Positions 52,528-62,118 are shown, numbered from the stretch's first letter. The stretch is DNA of 64,000 bases from Pontibacter mangrovi (GCF_006385705.1 NZ_VFRQ01000012.1:49238-113237); one strand, 5' to 3'. Numbers and translations: made by a program. The notes: generated by a model from the sequence alone, not told the origin.

Positions 52528-53316
52528 TTATCTTGTTAAACGATCTATACTTACCACCACCAACGTCAGCGAGCTAAGGACCAATGGCAGCCATTGCCTG
52601 GCAGCACCAGCTGAGGCGATCTTCGTCTTGTTCGGCTCCACGTAGATAATGTCGTTAGACTTGAGGTAGTAGTAAGGTGAAGTGAAGATTTCATCTGATG
52701 TCAGGTCGAGGCGGACGAGTTTCTTTTTGCCTTCCTCTTCCCTGATCAGCAGCACGTTGTTGCGGTTGGCGTAGATGGTTAGATCCCCTGCCAGCCCAAG
52801 TGCCTCCAGCAGCGTCAGTTTCTCGTTGGGCACCGTGAGCACCGAGGGGCGCCCAACTTCCCCAAGTATGGATACCTTGTAGTTAAGGTAGCGGATGTCT
52901 ACCAGGGGAGAGAGCAGCAGCTTCCTGTCGAGCAGCTCTTGCTCAATATGGTTTTTTAGTGCCTTCTTGCTAAGCCCGGCGGCTTTTACACGGCCTAGCA
53001 TCGGGAACTGTATGTAACCGTCCTGGTCCACCAGGTAGCCTGTTGCCGGTGAAACCGTGTTGGAGGCGCTGACGCTGCGCACATTGCTCGTGTTAAAGGC
53101 GTTGAATATTTCTGATGCCTCGGGGTTAAGGCTGTTGACAGTAATGCTCAGCAGGTCATTCTTTTGAACAACAGGCTCCAGGCTTTCCATCGAACTGTTG
53201 TACTCCGTGCTTTTTGTATCGCTAAAGTATACTGCGTTTCTTGTGTTGGCACAGCCAGAAAACAGTACAGGTATGATCACGAGAAAACAAATTTTTAGTA
53301 AAGAACGCAGTTCCAT
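52528..53316 (-). CDS. Polysaccharide export outer-membrane lipoprotein (Wza-like)
   Basis: 262 residues. Lipobox LFSG-Cys22, then a poly-export domain (VVQKNDLLSITVNSLNPEAS, ~50-130) and SLBB/beta-grasp-like repeats (VSILGEVGRPSVLTVPNEKLTLLEAL). A C-terminal hydrophobic helix (LPLVLSSLTLVVVSI) may cross the outer membrane. It forms the export channel with Wzc. It is first in the minus-strand run, so the region upstream (53317-53698) should hold the operon promoter. Confidence 0.93.
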   Translation of the reverse strand: MELRSLLKICFLVIIPVLFSGCANTRNAVYFSDTKSTEYNSSMESLEPVVQKNDLLSITVNSLNPEASEIFNAFNTSNVRSVSASNTVSPATGYLVDQDGYIQFPMLGRVKAAGLSKKALKNHIEQELLDRKLLLSPLVDIRYLNYKVSILGEVGRPSVLTVPNEKLTLLEALGLAGDLTIYANRNNVLLIREEEGKKKLVRLDLTSDEIFTSPYYYLKSNDIIYVEPNKTKIASAGAARQWLPLVLSSLTLVVVSIDRLTR

Positions 53317-53698
53317 TCATCAATAGTTAGGGTGATACAATTACTGTTATGGGCTTATAAAAATTTAGACTATCATTAGGTATAGTTTAATATTTAATCA
53401 GATAATTACAATACGCGAGAAGTTTTAACAGGTTGTTTTATATTAATTATATATTATCTGTTGTTTTAAGTGGTAAATTGGCCCATTATATTTTTGAAGT
53501 TGAACAGTAGAGTGGAGGCAAGCCGGCTAGAGGATAGGAGGGATATAGTGGAGAAAGGAAGTCTTATAACAGAGCAGCCCCTCCTGAACGCTCAGGAGGG
53601 GCTGCTCTGTTAAGCTGCACAGGCTTTAACAGAAAAGCCCATGTGGCATTTATTTATACATGTTACGCGTTTACCTGATAAAGCCAGGTTGTTTGCGG
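53317..53698. other. AT-rich region upstream of the polysaccharide operon
   Basis: No gene. The AT-rich left part (to about 53480) presumably carries the promoter of the long minus-strand run, but I could not identify a clear -7/-33 pair. The right part holds a terminator hairpin. Confidence 0.5.
53568..53611 (-). terminator. Perfect 20-bp hairpin with tetraloop
   Basis: Arms at 53568-53587 and 53592-53611 pair over all 20 bases around the loop ACGC; the core is AGCAGCCCCTCC. It lies ~90 bases past the hbd stop codon. The following U-tract is poor, so it may also act as an insulator between hbd and the polysaccharide operon. Confidence 0.75.
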
Positions 53699-54589
53699 CT
53701 ATTTCCTGAACCTATCGGCCACCACCAGTTCTTTGGTGCCGTGCGTCCAGGAATAAAAGCCCTGGCCTGACTTAACGCCTTTATGGCCGGCCTGCACCAT
53801 GTTTACCAGTAGCGGGCAAGGGGCATACTTGGGGTTGCCGAAGCCATCGTGCAGCACGTTTAATATAGAGAGGCAAACATCCAGACCGATAAAATCGGCC
53901 AGCTGCAGCGGGCCCATCGGGTGCGCCATTCCCAGCCTCATAATCGTGTCAATTTCCTCCACGCCGGCCACGCCTTCGTACAGGCTGTAGATCGCCTCGT
54001 TGATCATCGGCATCAGGATGCGGTTGGCCACAAAGCCAGGATAATCGTTAGCCTCGGCGGGTACCTTGCCTAATTGCTTCGACAGCTCCATGATCTGCTG
54101 CGTTACCTCATCGGTGGTAGAGTAGCCACGGATCACTTCCACTAGCTTCATCACGGGCACCGGGTTCATAAAGTGCATCCCGATTACCTGCGTTGGGCGG
54201 TTAGTGATTGAGGCGATCTTAGTGATAGAGATAGAGGAGGTGTTGGAGGCAAGTATAGCCTCAGGCTTGGTAAAGCTGTCCAGGTCGCGGAAGATCTTCA
54301 GCTTCAGGTCTACGTTTTCGGTGGCGGCCTCCACTACCAGGTCGGCGTCGCTCACGCCTTCCTGCATGTTTGTAAAAGTAGTGATGTTACCCAGCGTCTG
54401 CTGCTTCTGCTCCTCGGAAAGGTTGCCTTTGGCGATGATGCGGTCCAGGTTTTTGGAGATGGTGCCCATGGCCTTCTGCAGCGCCTCTTCCGAAATATCT
54501 ACCAGCGAAACCGCAAAACCGTTCTGAGCGAAAACGTGCGCGATGCCGTTGCCCATGGTGCCGGAGCCTATTACTGCTACTTTCTTCAT
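53699..54589 (-). CDS. hbd: 3-hydroxybutyryl-CoA dehydrogenase
   Basis: 296 residues, usual length. The Rossmann start KKVAVIGSGTMGNGIAHVFAQNG binds NAD(P). ASNTSSISITKIA and GMHFMNPVPVMKLVEVI carry the catalytic His, and NRILMPMINEA and HPMGPLQLADFIGLD follow in the C-terminal domain. It interconverts acetoacetyl-CoA and 3-hydroxybutyryl-CoA (fatty acid or polyhydroxybutyrate-type metabolism). It stands alone with its own promoter-like element (TAGTTTTG at 54627-54634, minus strand). Confidence 0.95.
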   Translation of the reverse strand: MKKVAVIGSGTMGNGIAHVFAQNGFAVSLVDISEEALQKAMGTISKNLDRIIAKGNLSEEQKQQTLGNITTFTNMQEGVSDADLVVEAATENVDLKLKIFRDLDSFTKPEAILASNTSSISITKIASITNRPTQVIGMHFMNPVPVMKLVEVIRGYSTTDEVTQQIMELSKQLGKVPAEANDYPGFVANRILMPMINEAIYSLYEGVAGVEEIDTIMRLGMAHPMGPLQLADFIGLDVCLSILNVLHDGFGNPKYAPCPLLVNMVQAGHKGVKSGQGFYSWTHGTKELVVADRFRK

Positions 54590-54996
54590 AGGTATATAAT
54601 CTGTATGTATCCGTTATTGATTCATACAAAACTAGCAAGATTATACTTATACTTAAGAATAGGGGTGGGTAATCTTTAAATACTTATACTGATGAAGGGG
54701 TGGTGCGACCTTGAATAAGCATGGGGTTGGTGAAATTAATATGCAAAAAGAAAGAAGCTCTTTCGTGAGTTTTATTAGCTTTTATGTGTTTAATAAACTG
54801 ATATATACCTTGTTAAGAAGATGCGTGAAAATCTATATATAGAAGAAAATACCTTATTGAATAGAAAATTATCGTTAAATATAAATCCTTTGCTATAAAG
54901 GCCCGTAAAAGCTAAAAATTGAAAACACAAAACACATGGTTGGTGAGGGAGCCACTGGGGCTGCCGGCCATGCCATACGAGAACAATTACTAAACT
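54590..54996. other. Intergenic, no gene
   Basis: AT-rich 400-base spacer between divergent units. Tandem TATACTTATACTTA lies near 54642-54655. The leader just before the small membrane gene is GC-rich (GAGCCACTGGGGCTGCCGGC), suggesting a structured 5' leader. Confidence 0.4.
54627..54634 (-). promoter_or_regulatory. Candidate -7 element for hbd (TAGTTTTG)
   Basis: Matches TAnnTTTG on the minus strand 38 bases upstream of the hbd start. No TTG box lies at normal spacing. Confidence 0.35.
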
Positions 54997-55149
54997 ATGG
55001 GAAATTTACTATATATCATCGCCGTTGTGCTGGTGATTTTCTGGCTGATCGGGTTCCTAGGGTTCCCGGATGCTGTTGGAGGAATAATTCATGTGCTGTT
55101 GGTGCTGGCTGTGATTGCAGTCGTGTTGCGCCTCATCAGGAGTGCCTAA
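54997..55149 (+). CDS. Tiny lmo0937-type membrane protein, copy 1
   Basis: A 50-residue protein beginning MGNLLYIIAVVLVIFWLIGF, with a middle FPDAVGGIIHVLL and ending LRLIRSA. Two hydrophobic helices are separated by a conserved Gly-Phe-x-Gly-Phe-Pro turn. This matches the lmo0937-family small membrane proteins, often stress-induced in Bacteroidota; molecular role unknown. The next gene encodes a near-identical copy, and both start in the context CTAAACTATGGGAAATTTA. Conservation of protein with many silent changes shows it is a real gene. Confidence 0.88.
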   Translation: MGNLLYIIAVVLVIFWLIGFLGFPDAVGGIIHVLLVLAVIAVVLRLIRSA

Positions 55150-55213
55150 CCAACAGCGAGCATTTTCGTTAAGAAGAAAAAAATCAACTCAAACACTATA
55201 AACCGACTAAACT

Positions 55214-55363
55214 ATGGGAAATTTATTGTATATAATAGCTGTCGTACTCGTGATCATCTGGCTCATCGGTTTCCTCGGATTCCCTGACGCAGTAGGTGGT
55301 CTGATACACATATTGCTTGTAATCGCCATCATCGTTGTTCTGCTACGCCTGATACGGGGCTGA
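55214..55363 (+). CDS. Tiny lmo0937-type membrane protein, copy 2
   Basis: A 49-residue paralogue of the preceding gene, 64 bases downstream: starts MGNLLYIIAVVLVIIWLIGF and ends LLRLIRG. About 85% of residues match copy 1 while codons differ widely (for example GTGCTGGTG against GTACTCGTG), so the duplication is old and maintained. A terminator follows 23 bases after the stop, so the two form one small operon. Confidence 0.88.
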   Translation: MGNLLYIIAVVLVIIWLIGFLGFPDAVGGLIHILLVIAIIVVLLRLIRG

Positions 55364-55386
55364 TAAGGTACAACTGAAAATAAAAA

Positions 55387-55415
55387 GGGCTGCCCCACTG
55401 GCAGCCCTTTTTTTA
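55387..55415 (+). terminator. Terminator after the tandem small membrane genes
   Basis: GGGCTGCC (55387-55394) / GGCAGCCC (55400-55407) followed by eight T residues, with AAAAA on the left, so it can also serve the minus-strand gene ending at 55427. Confidence 0.92.
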
Positions 55416-55426
55416 TGCCTAAGCTA

Positions 55427-56098
55427 TTACCGGCTGGTAAACGGAATGTTAAAGCCCGCCCTGATGACCGGGTTGTTGTAAGGGTTGTAAAAGTCGCTGT
55501 TGCCGTTGTAGAGCACCAGCAGGTCGAAAAAGCCTTTGGAAAAGCGCTGCCGGTAGCCCAGGCCAACCATCGGGATGGAGAGCGTTGTGCGGCCAAGGTC
55601 AGCCCTGGCTATATTGAGCGCCTCTACCTCGCCATGGGCAAGCACGGTGCCGTCGCCGATGTTAAACATCTCCAACTGCAAGAAGCCCCGGCCACCATAG
55701 TGGTGCAGACTGTGCCCGCCGCCGCCGCTCTGGAAGTGGTAAACACCACCCACGCCGGTATAAAACTTTGGCGTAACGGCATAGTTCAAGGTTGGCAGCA
55801 GCGATATGTTGGTAAAGGTGCCAAACTGCAAGCCAAAGTTTCCTCCAAAGTATAACTTATCTACAAACCGAAGCTGTTCCTCTAACTGCGCTTCTGGTGC
55901 TTCCTCTTTTGGTTCCGGCTGCTCCACAACGCGTGGCTGCGGGCGTGGGGCTGTGGGCTCCACGGGAGCCGGCGGCCCGGTGGGCAGTTCAGGCTTACGG
56001 TAGGTCGTGTCGGGTACTACCTGAGCGACCGCCACTGGGCCGGAAAGCAGCCATAGCAGCAGTACAAGAGGAGCAAGGAGGCGCAATGGCTTCAGCAT
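55427..56098 (-). CDS. Probable outer-membrane beta-barrel protein with Pro-rich N-terminus
   Basis: 223 residues: signal peptide (LVLLLWLLSGPVAVAQ), a Pro/Glu-rich spacer (about 28-75), then a C-terminal half of alternating amphipathic strands (LYFGGNFGLQFGTFTNISLLPTLNYAVTPKFYTGVG, quoted in part) ending in an aromatic-rich strand (AGFNIPFTSR). This fits a small eight-stranded outer-membrane barrel. No specific family is recognised and the function is unknown. It is 26 bases downstream of the ABC-F gene on the same strand. Confidence 0.68.
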   Translation of the reverse strand: MLKPLRLLAPLVLLLWLLSGPVAVAQVVPDTTYRKPELPTGPPAPVEPTAPRPQPRVVEQPEPKEEAPEAQLEEQLRFVDKLYFGGNFGLQFGTFTNISLLPTLNYAVTPKFYTGVGGVYHFQSGGGGHSLHHYGGRGFLQLEMFNIGDGTVLAHGEVEALNIARADLGRTTLSIPMVGLGYRQRFSKGFFDLLVLYNGNSDFYNPYNNPVIRAGFNIPFTSR

Positions 56099-56124
56099 AG
56101 GTAAGTCAGCGTTAAAGGTTATAC

Positions 56125-58094
<1,970 letters not shown>

Positions 58095-58565
58095 ATGGCT
58101 CCTGCTAAAGTCTCCTTTCAAAATATTGCCATAAAGTATGGGCTGCTTGTTGGGGTGGCGCACATCCTTTACTTTTTGCTGATGCGCCTGCTCAACCTCA
58201 CCCAAGTGATAGAGCTGTCGTATTTGAGCGGCATTTTCCTGATAATCGGAATTGTGGTGGCACTCTCCAAGTATAAGAGCCTAAACCGCCGGGCGCTAAG
58301 GTATTTCGATGGGCTGGGTATTGGTGTAATTACTGCCTTTGTGTCTTCGCTGATCCTGGCGGTGTTCCTGGTCATTTATGTCACTGTGTTTGACAGGACC
58401 TATCTGGAATCGCTGAGTGCCAGCGGTTTCTTCCCCGAAGGACTTTCGGTGCTTACCATGTTCTGGGTAACGATAGGCCACGGCACCTGGCCGGGCTTTA
58501 TCATCGGCTTTATTGCCATGCAGTGGTTTAAGCAACCGGACCATACTATGCAGGAGAACGTATAA
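58095..58565 (+). CDS. DUF4199 membrane protein, copy 1
   Basis: 156 residues from MAPAKVSFQN at 58095; an alternative start at 58053 adds a His/Asn-rich stretch. Four hydrophobic helices: KYGLLVGVAHILYFLLM, SYLSGIFLIIGIVVAL, GVITAFVSSLILAVFLVIYV and a C-terminal FIIGFIAMQWFKQ. This is the DUF4199 family of Bacteroidota inner-membrane proteins, of unknown function. It is followed by a paralogue. Confidence 0.85.
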   Translation: MAPAKVSFQNIAIKYGLLVGVAHILYFLLMRLLNLTQVIELSYLSGIFLIIGIVVALSKYKSLNRRALRYFDGLGIGVITAFVSSLILAVFLVIYVTVFDRTYLESLSASGFFPEGLSVLTMFWVTIGHGTWPGFIIGFIAMQWFKQPDHTMQENV

Positions 58566-58605
58566 GGCGCGGCGCTGCAGACTCAAACTATAAAAAGGAA
58601 CCAAT

Positions 58606-59067
58606 ATGATGGAAAAGATCGGCCTGAAATATGGGCTGCTTACGGCGGCGGGGCTTATTGCCTACTTCCTGCTGATGAAACTGCTGGGGCTGACGCACAT
58701 AATCGAGCTGCGCTTCCTGAACGGCGTCATCATGGCGGTGGGGGTGGTGCTGGCCATTAAGGCTTACAAGGAACTGGTGCAGGGCAACATCTCTTACTTT
58801 AAAGGCCTCGTCACAGGCTTTATTACTGCCGTGGTGGGTACTGTTGTTTTCTCGGCTTTTATGCTGATTTACGTGAAAACCGGTGGAAAGGAACTGGTGG
58901 AGGCGCTATCGGCCGAGCGTTACTTTGGCGACAGGATTGAGGAAACGCCCGGCGTGGTTATTTTCTCGGTGCTGATGCTGGAGGGCGTGATCTCTGGCTT
59001 TATGACCTCGTTTATTGCCATGCAGTGGTTTAAGCAGCGGCAACACAAGGTGCCCGGCGCGCCCTGA
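58606..59067 (+). CDS. DUF4199 membrane protein, copy 2
   Basis: 153 residues, four predicted membrane helices, with the same frame of motifs as copy 1: GLKYGLLTAAGLIAYFLLMKLLGLTHIIEL, KGLVTGFITAVVGTVVFSAFMLIYV and SFIAMQWFKQR (each quoted in part). It lies 40 bases after copy 1, so the two are one operon. Function unknown. Confidence 0.85.
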   Translation: MMEKIGLKYGLLTAAGLIAYFLLMKLLGLTHIIELRFLNGVIMAVGVVLAIKAYKELVQGNISYFKGLVTGFITAVVGTVVFSAFMLIYVKTGGKELVEALSAERYFGDRIEETPGVVIFSVLMLEGVISGFMTSFIAMQWFKQRQHKVPGAP

Positions 59068-59100
59068 TTCACCAATCGACATAAGTTCTACACAAGCATA

Positions 59101-59145
59101 AAAGCGAAAGCGGCGGTTAACCTATAACCGCCGCTTTCGCTTTTA
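59101..59145. terminator. Bidirectional terminator after the DUF4199 pair
   Basis: Perfect 19-bp arms at 59101-59119 and 59125-59143 (AAAGCGAAAGCGGCGGTTA and complement), with TTTT at the right and AAA at the left. It serves the plus-strand DUF4199 genes and the minus-strand gene ending at 59160. Confidence 0.9.
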
Positions 59146-59159
59146 TGCCGTAACAGTGC

Positions 59160-59393
59160 TTACTTTACGAAGCTGTCCGGTCGCTGGATGATCTGCACCA
59201 CTACCTCGTGGCGGTCTCCTTCTTTGTCCTCTAACTTAAAGATAACCATGGGGTTATCGGTGTCGTGGATTGATTCTGTATTGATTACCCGCTCGCCATC
59301 GTCTAGCTTTGTTTCTAACTGCTGTGTCAGGTCATGTACGGCTCTTGCAAAACTTACCTCCAGTTTACTGGGGTTGTAAAACCTCGTCCTCAT
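59160..59393 (-). CDS. Small conserved-looking cytosolic protein of unknown function
   Basis: 77 residues from MRTRFYNPSKLEVSF at 59393. It has a charged amphipathic helix (FARAVHDLTQQLETKL) and two or three strands (PMVIFKLEDKEGDRHEVVVQIIQRPD), giving a compact alpha/beta layout. I do not recognise the family. The longer frame to 59522 is rejected because its extra residues are AT-rich leader sequence. Its upstream region is full of short palindromes (59457-59504), suggesting regulation by a DNA-binding protein. Confidence 0.65.
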   Translation of the reverse strand: MRTRFYNPSKLEVSFARAVHDLTQQLETKLDDGERVINTESIHDTDNPMVIFKLEDKEGDRHEVVVQIIQRPDSFVK

Positions 59394-59724
59394 ATTGATA
59401 AAGTTAAATTGGAGTGTCGGTATGTGACATTTCTCCAAGGTTATACTTGTAAAATATCCTATATAGGAAACTATGTTTATGGTATACCTTATTAGGTAGG
59501 TATAGTTGCAAAAGCACAGCATTATTTAGTTAATGCACGAAAGGAGTGTTCTTAATTTATATAATATTTACTATATATATTAATTAGTCTAATAAAATAG
59601 TAGAAAAGTTTAATATTTAAGAAGATTTCCAGAACCTCAGGATGAATGGTACGTTAAAGACAGCAATACCAAATAACACAAGTCTTTTTTACATACGCAG
59701 TATATTTACTTTTACAATACAATC
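59394..59724. other. AT-rich divergent region with short palindromes
   Basis: No gene. Contains TCCTATATAGGA (59457-59468) and TATACCT/AGGTATA (59483-59504). The right end contains TTTACTTTTACAAT near 59706, resembling a degenerate -7 element for the next plus-strand gene. Confidence 0.45.
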
Positions 59725-60120
59725 ATGAAAAAACATGTACTTCTGCTTGCCATGATGCTGCTTGGGGCCACCACCTTTGCCCAACGTACGCACAAGGCAG
59801 ACGACGGGCTGGATGCGGTGGTGTTGTCGGTGGAGTTGGACGGGCCGGCTATGGCCAGTATGGAGATGAAGCGGGAGCTTAACCTGTCTGAGGAGCAGTA
59901 TGTGGTGGTGGCGCAACTAAACGAGAGCCGCTACGCGCAGCTGCGTGAGGCCGAGCAAAGCTTTGCTGCCAACCCTGCCCAGCGCACCCAGGAATTCCGG
60001 CATATCCACCTTAAAACCGACGAAAACCTTAAAAACGTGCTGACGCCGGAGCAACTGCAAAACTACCAGGCCCTGGAGGGCCACACGCACCTGCACCTAA
60101 TCACGGAAAAGGGCGAATAG
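59725..60120 (+). CDS. Small exported helical protein, LTxxQ-like
   Basis: 131 residues: signal peptide MKKHVLLLAMMLLGATTFA then a helical domain with LNLSEEQYVVVAQLNESR and NVLTPEQLQNYQALEG. The two L-(S/T)-x-E-Q motifs resemble the LTxxQ helical hairpins of Spy/CpxP-type periplasmic proteins, and a similar short family is widespread in Bacteroidota. A periplasmic stress or chaperone role is only a suggestion. It stands alone. Confidence 0.72.
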   Translation: MKKHVLLLAMMLLGATTFAQRTHKADDGLDAVVLSVELDGPAMASMEMKRELNLSEEQYVVVAQLNESRYAQLREAEQSFAANPAQRTQEFRHIHLKTDENLKNVLTPEQLQNYQALEGHTHLHLITEKGE

Positions 60121-60155
60121 ATCGAATAAAATTTTTTAGGTAAATCCCGGGTAGC

Positions 60156-60554
60156 TTACTCGGGATTTGCTGTTTCTACGGGTTTGTAATAGGTGATTTC
60201 CGATACTTTACCCAAAGAGTTTATCCGTACCTGCACGCGGTTTGCCTCCGAGAGTTGCTTGCGGTTCTGGCACTGCGTTCCCGGCTCTATGTAGTAAAAG
60301 TAGATACGCTGGCTCCGCTCCATCAACTCCTCGCTATCGGGCTTGCCCAGCACATTGCGCACCACGTACTCCTTTTTGCCATACATTTCCTTCCGGATCT
60401 TCTCAAAATCGCTCACCAGTTCGGCGCGTTTGCTGTCGCAGCCGAAGCGGTCGTCTTTCCAGGTGTCGCTGTCAAAGTCTTTCAGGCTGTCGGGGGTGCA
60501 GGCGCCCAGGAGTAGCAGTCCGGCCACGGGGGCCAATATGTTCAGTTTTAGCAT
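60156..60554 (-). CDS. Lipoprotein with BamE/SmpA-like fold features
   Basis: 132 residues from MLKLNILAPV at 60554: lipobox LLLG-Ala-Cys19, then a charged helix (FEKIRKEMYGKKEYVVRNVLGKPDSEE) and strands (RIYFYYIEPGTQC, VQVRINSLGKVSEITYYKP). The helix-then-V-LGxPD pattern plus an antiparallel sheet resembles the BamE/SmpA domain, but a BAM role is not shown. A possible disulfide links the two later Cys residues. The start at 60587 is rejected because it adds residues ahead of the signal peptide. Confidence 0.7.
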   Translation of the reverse strand: MLKLNILAPVAGLLLLGACTPDSLKDFDSDTWKDDRFGCDSKRAELVSDFEKIRKEMYGKKEYVVRNVLGKPDSEELMERSQRIYFYYIEPGTQCQNRKQLSEANRVQVRINSLGKVSEITYYKPVETANPE

Positions 60555-60629
60555 AACTCTTGTATCGATAACATAAAATTGCAGCAAGAACTTTTGTTAC
60601 ACAAGGCAAAGCGCCAAAAAGAATAAATT

Positions 60630-60645
60630 TATACTTTAAAGTATA
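60630..60645. promoter_or_regulatory. 16-bp perfect palindrome TATACTTTAAAGTATA
   Basis: Lies in the divergent region between the lipoprotein gene (start 60554, minus) and the L,D-transpeptidase-like gene (start 60810, plus). It equals two facing copies of the abundant AAGTATA heptamer and could be an operator. Confidence 0.45.
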
Positions 60646-60809
60646 CTAAATGATCCCTGAAAAACGTGTGACTTAAGGAGCTGTAGCTGTTTGCTGCGCT
60701 GCAAAATTAGGCGGGTATGGCAAGGGGAGATGCGGCACCATTGGAACAATTAACGCCAAAACATGTGTTGCCTTACCGAACTCATTAACAGAAAGCTTAA
60801 TCAAAACTT

Positions 60810-61613
60810 ATGGTAAGAGTGTTTTTAACTGCCCTAACCCTCGGAATCCTTTCATTCACTATAGCTACTCCGGAAACAGCGCCTGCCACAGCAGCAAAGC
60901 CTGCCGCAGCGGCAACCGTTGTGGATGCAGCGGAAGTCGCGGCGCTAAAAGAAGCCGCCTTCGATAACCACGTGCAGCAGCTCTATACTGCCGCCGGCTT
61001 AAAGGCCAAAGGCTTGTCCTACGATGTCTTTGAGAAGGCTGTGATCGGTTTCCAGAACTTCCAGCGCCTGCACCTGGCCTCTTCCGATAAATCTATCCTC
61101 TCTATCGTGGATTTCACAAAATCCAGCTCCAAGAAGCGCCTCTGGGTGATCGATCTGAACGCTAAAAAAGTGCTCTTCAACTCGCTGGTAGCCCATGGCC
61201 GTAACACAGGACAGGACAAAGCCATGCAGTTCTCCAACTCGTCGGGCTCTTACATGAGCAGCCTGGGCTTTTACCTGACCGATGCCACCTATTACGGCAA
61301 GCACGGGCTGTCGCTGCGCCTAAACGGCATGGACGAGGGGTTTAACACGAATGCTATGGAGCGCGCCATTGTGGTGCACGGCGCCGACTATGTGAGTGAT
61401 GCGTTTGTGAAGCAGTACGGCCGGCTTGGTCGTAGCCTGGGCTGCCCGTCGGTGCCAAAGGAGATATCCAAGGATGTGATTGAGGCAATAAAAGATAAAA
61501 CCGTGCTCTATATTCACGGCAACGACCGCAAGTATACTTCCCGTTACCTGAACAATACCAAGGCCATAGAGTTTTATGCCGCCCAAGCCGGGGCAGACGC
61601 TGTTTCTATCTAG
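60810..61613 (+). CDS. Murein L,D-transpeptidase-like exported protein
   Basis: 267 residues: signal peptide (about 1-20), an Ala-rich linker, then a catalytic domain of the YkuD-related murein L,D-transpeptidase family. Key motifs are AIVVHGADYVS (His190) and GRSLGCPSVP (Cys212), the His/Cys pair for forming or exchanging peptidoglycan crosslinks, and SSLGFYLTD near residue 152. It is probably periplasmic. It is monocistronic with a strong terminator. Confidence 0.88.
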   Translation: MVRVFLTALTLGILSFTIATPETAPATAAKPAAAATVVDAAEVAALKEAAFDNHVQQLYTAAGLKAKGLSYDVFEKAVIGFQNFQRLHLASSDKSILSIVDFTKSSSKKRLWVIDLNAKKVLFNSLVAHGRNTGQDKAMQFSNSSGSYMSSLGFYLTDATYYGKHGLSLRLNGMDEGFNTNAMERAIVVHGADYVSDAFVKQYGRLGRSLGCPSVPKEISKDVIEAIKDKTVLYIHGNDRKYTSRYLNNTKAIEFYAAQAGADAVSI

Positions 61614-61634
61614 TCTGGCCTGAGCCTTACCATA

Positions 61635-61678
61635 AAAACGCCCCCTGCTTTAAGCAAAGCAGGGGGCGTTTTCTTTTT
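61635..61678 (+). terminator. Terminator of the L,D-transpeptidase-like gene
   Basis: 16-bp arms (61635-61650 / 61657-61672; core ACGCCCCCTGCTT) followed by CTTTTTT. AAAA precedes it, so it also serves the convergent minus-strand gene ending at 61693. Confidence 0.92.
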
Positions 61679-61692
61679 TATACTTGTGCAAT

Positions 61693-61890
61693 TTAAGCTT
61701 GGTCTTTTGTGGTTTTAATCAGGTTGATGCCTGCAAAGAAAAAGATGAGGCCTACCACAAACGGAACGGCAGAGGTATACTTACCCACTACGCCGCCATC
61801 TCCTCCCATAACAAAGGCATAGGCACCCCAAATGATACCCGCTATACCCAGTACAGTCAGGATGGTGCCAAATGTTCTTTTCTGGTTCAT
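61693..61890 (-). CDS. Small two-helix membrane protein
   Basis: 65 residues with two membrane helices (FGTILTVLGIAGIIWGAYAFV and SAVPFVVGLIFFFAGINLI, quoted in part) joined by a Gly-rich turn (GGDGGVVG). It has short basic ends and no recognised family name; similar tiny proteins are common in Bacteroidota. It has its own spacer and the shared terminator, so it is probably a real monocistronic gene. Confidence 0.72.
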   Translation of the reverse strand: MNQKRTFGTILTVLGIAGIIWGAYAFVMGGDGGVVGKYTSAVPFVVGLIFFFAGINLIKTTKDQA

Positions 61891-61995
61891 AGTTCTTTAA
61901 GTTAGTTATACTTTGCCGGGGCTTGTGCCGCAGCAGGTGTTTTTACGGGAGCCGCGCAATAAAGTATAAATTTTCAGGAATATATCTTTTCCCAA

Positions 61996-62040
61996 GTGCC
62001 TGTGCCGCAAAGCCTGCGTGTAGGGCTGCGGCACAGGCAC
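61996..62040. repeat. Strong hairpin in the leader of the M48 protease gene
   Basis: Arms GTGCCTGTGCCGCA (61996-62009) and TGCGGCACAGGCAC (62027-62040) pair perfectly, and the stem extends by AGCC/GGCT after a two-base bulge. There is no T-run, so it is not a normal terminator. It is about 80 bases before the protease start. Confidence 0.7.
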
Positions 62041-62118
62041 AACCAGCAAGGCTGCTTCCACGTTTCCCATGTACTGCGGCGCAACCTAAGCAGCAGGACC
62101 ACAATAGCTTATTTTAAC

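Noticed and set aside
54936..55172. 78-codon plus-strand frame overlapping the first lmo0937-type gene
   Set aside because: A different frame across the same DNA encodes the conserved small membrane protein that is duplicated downstream.
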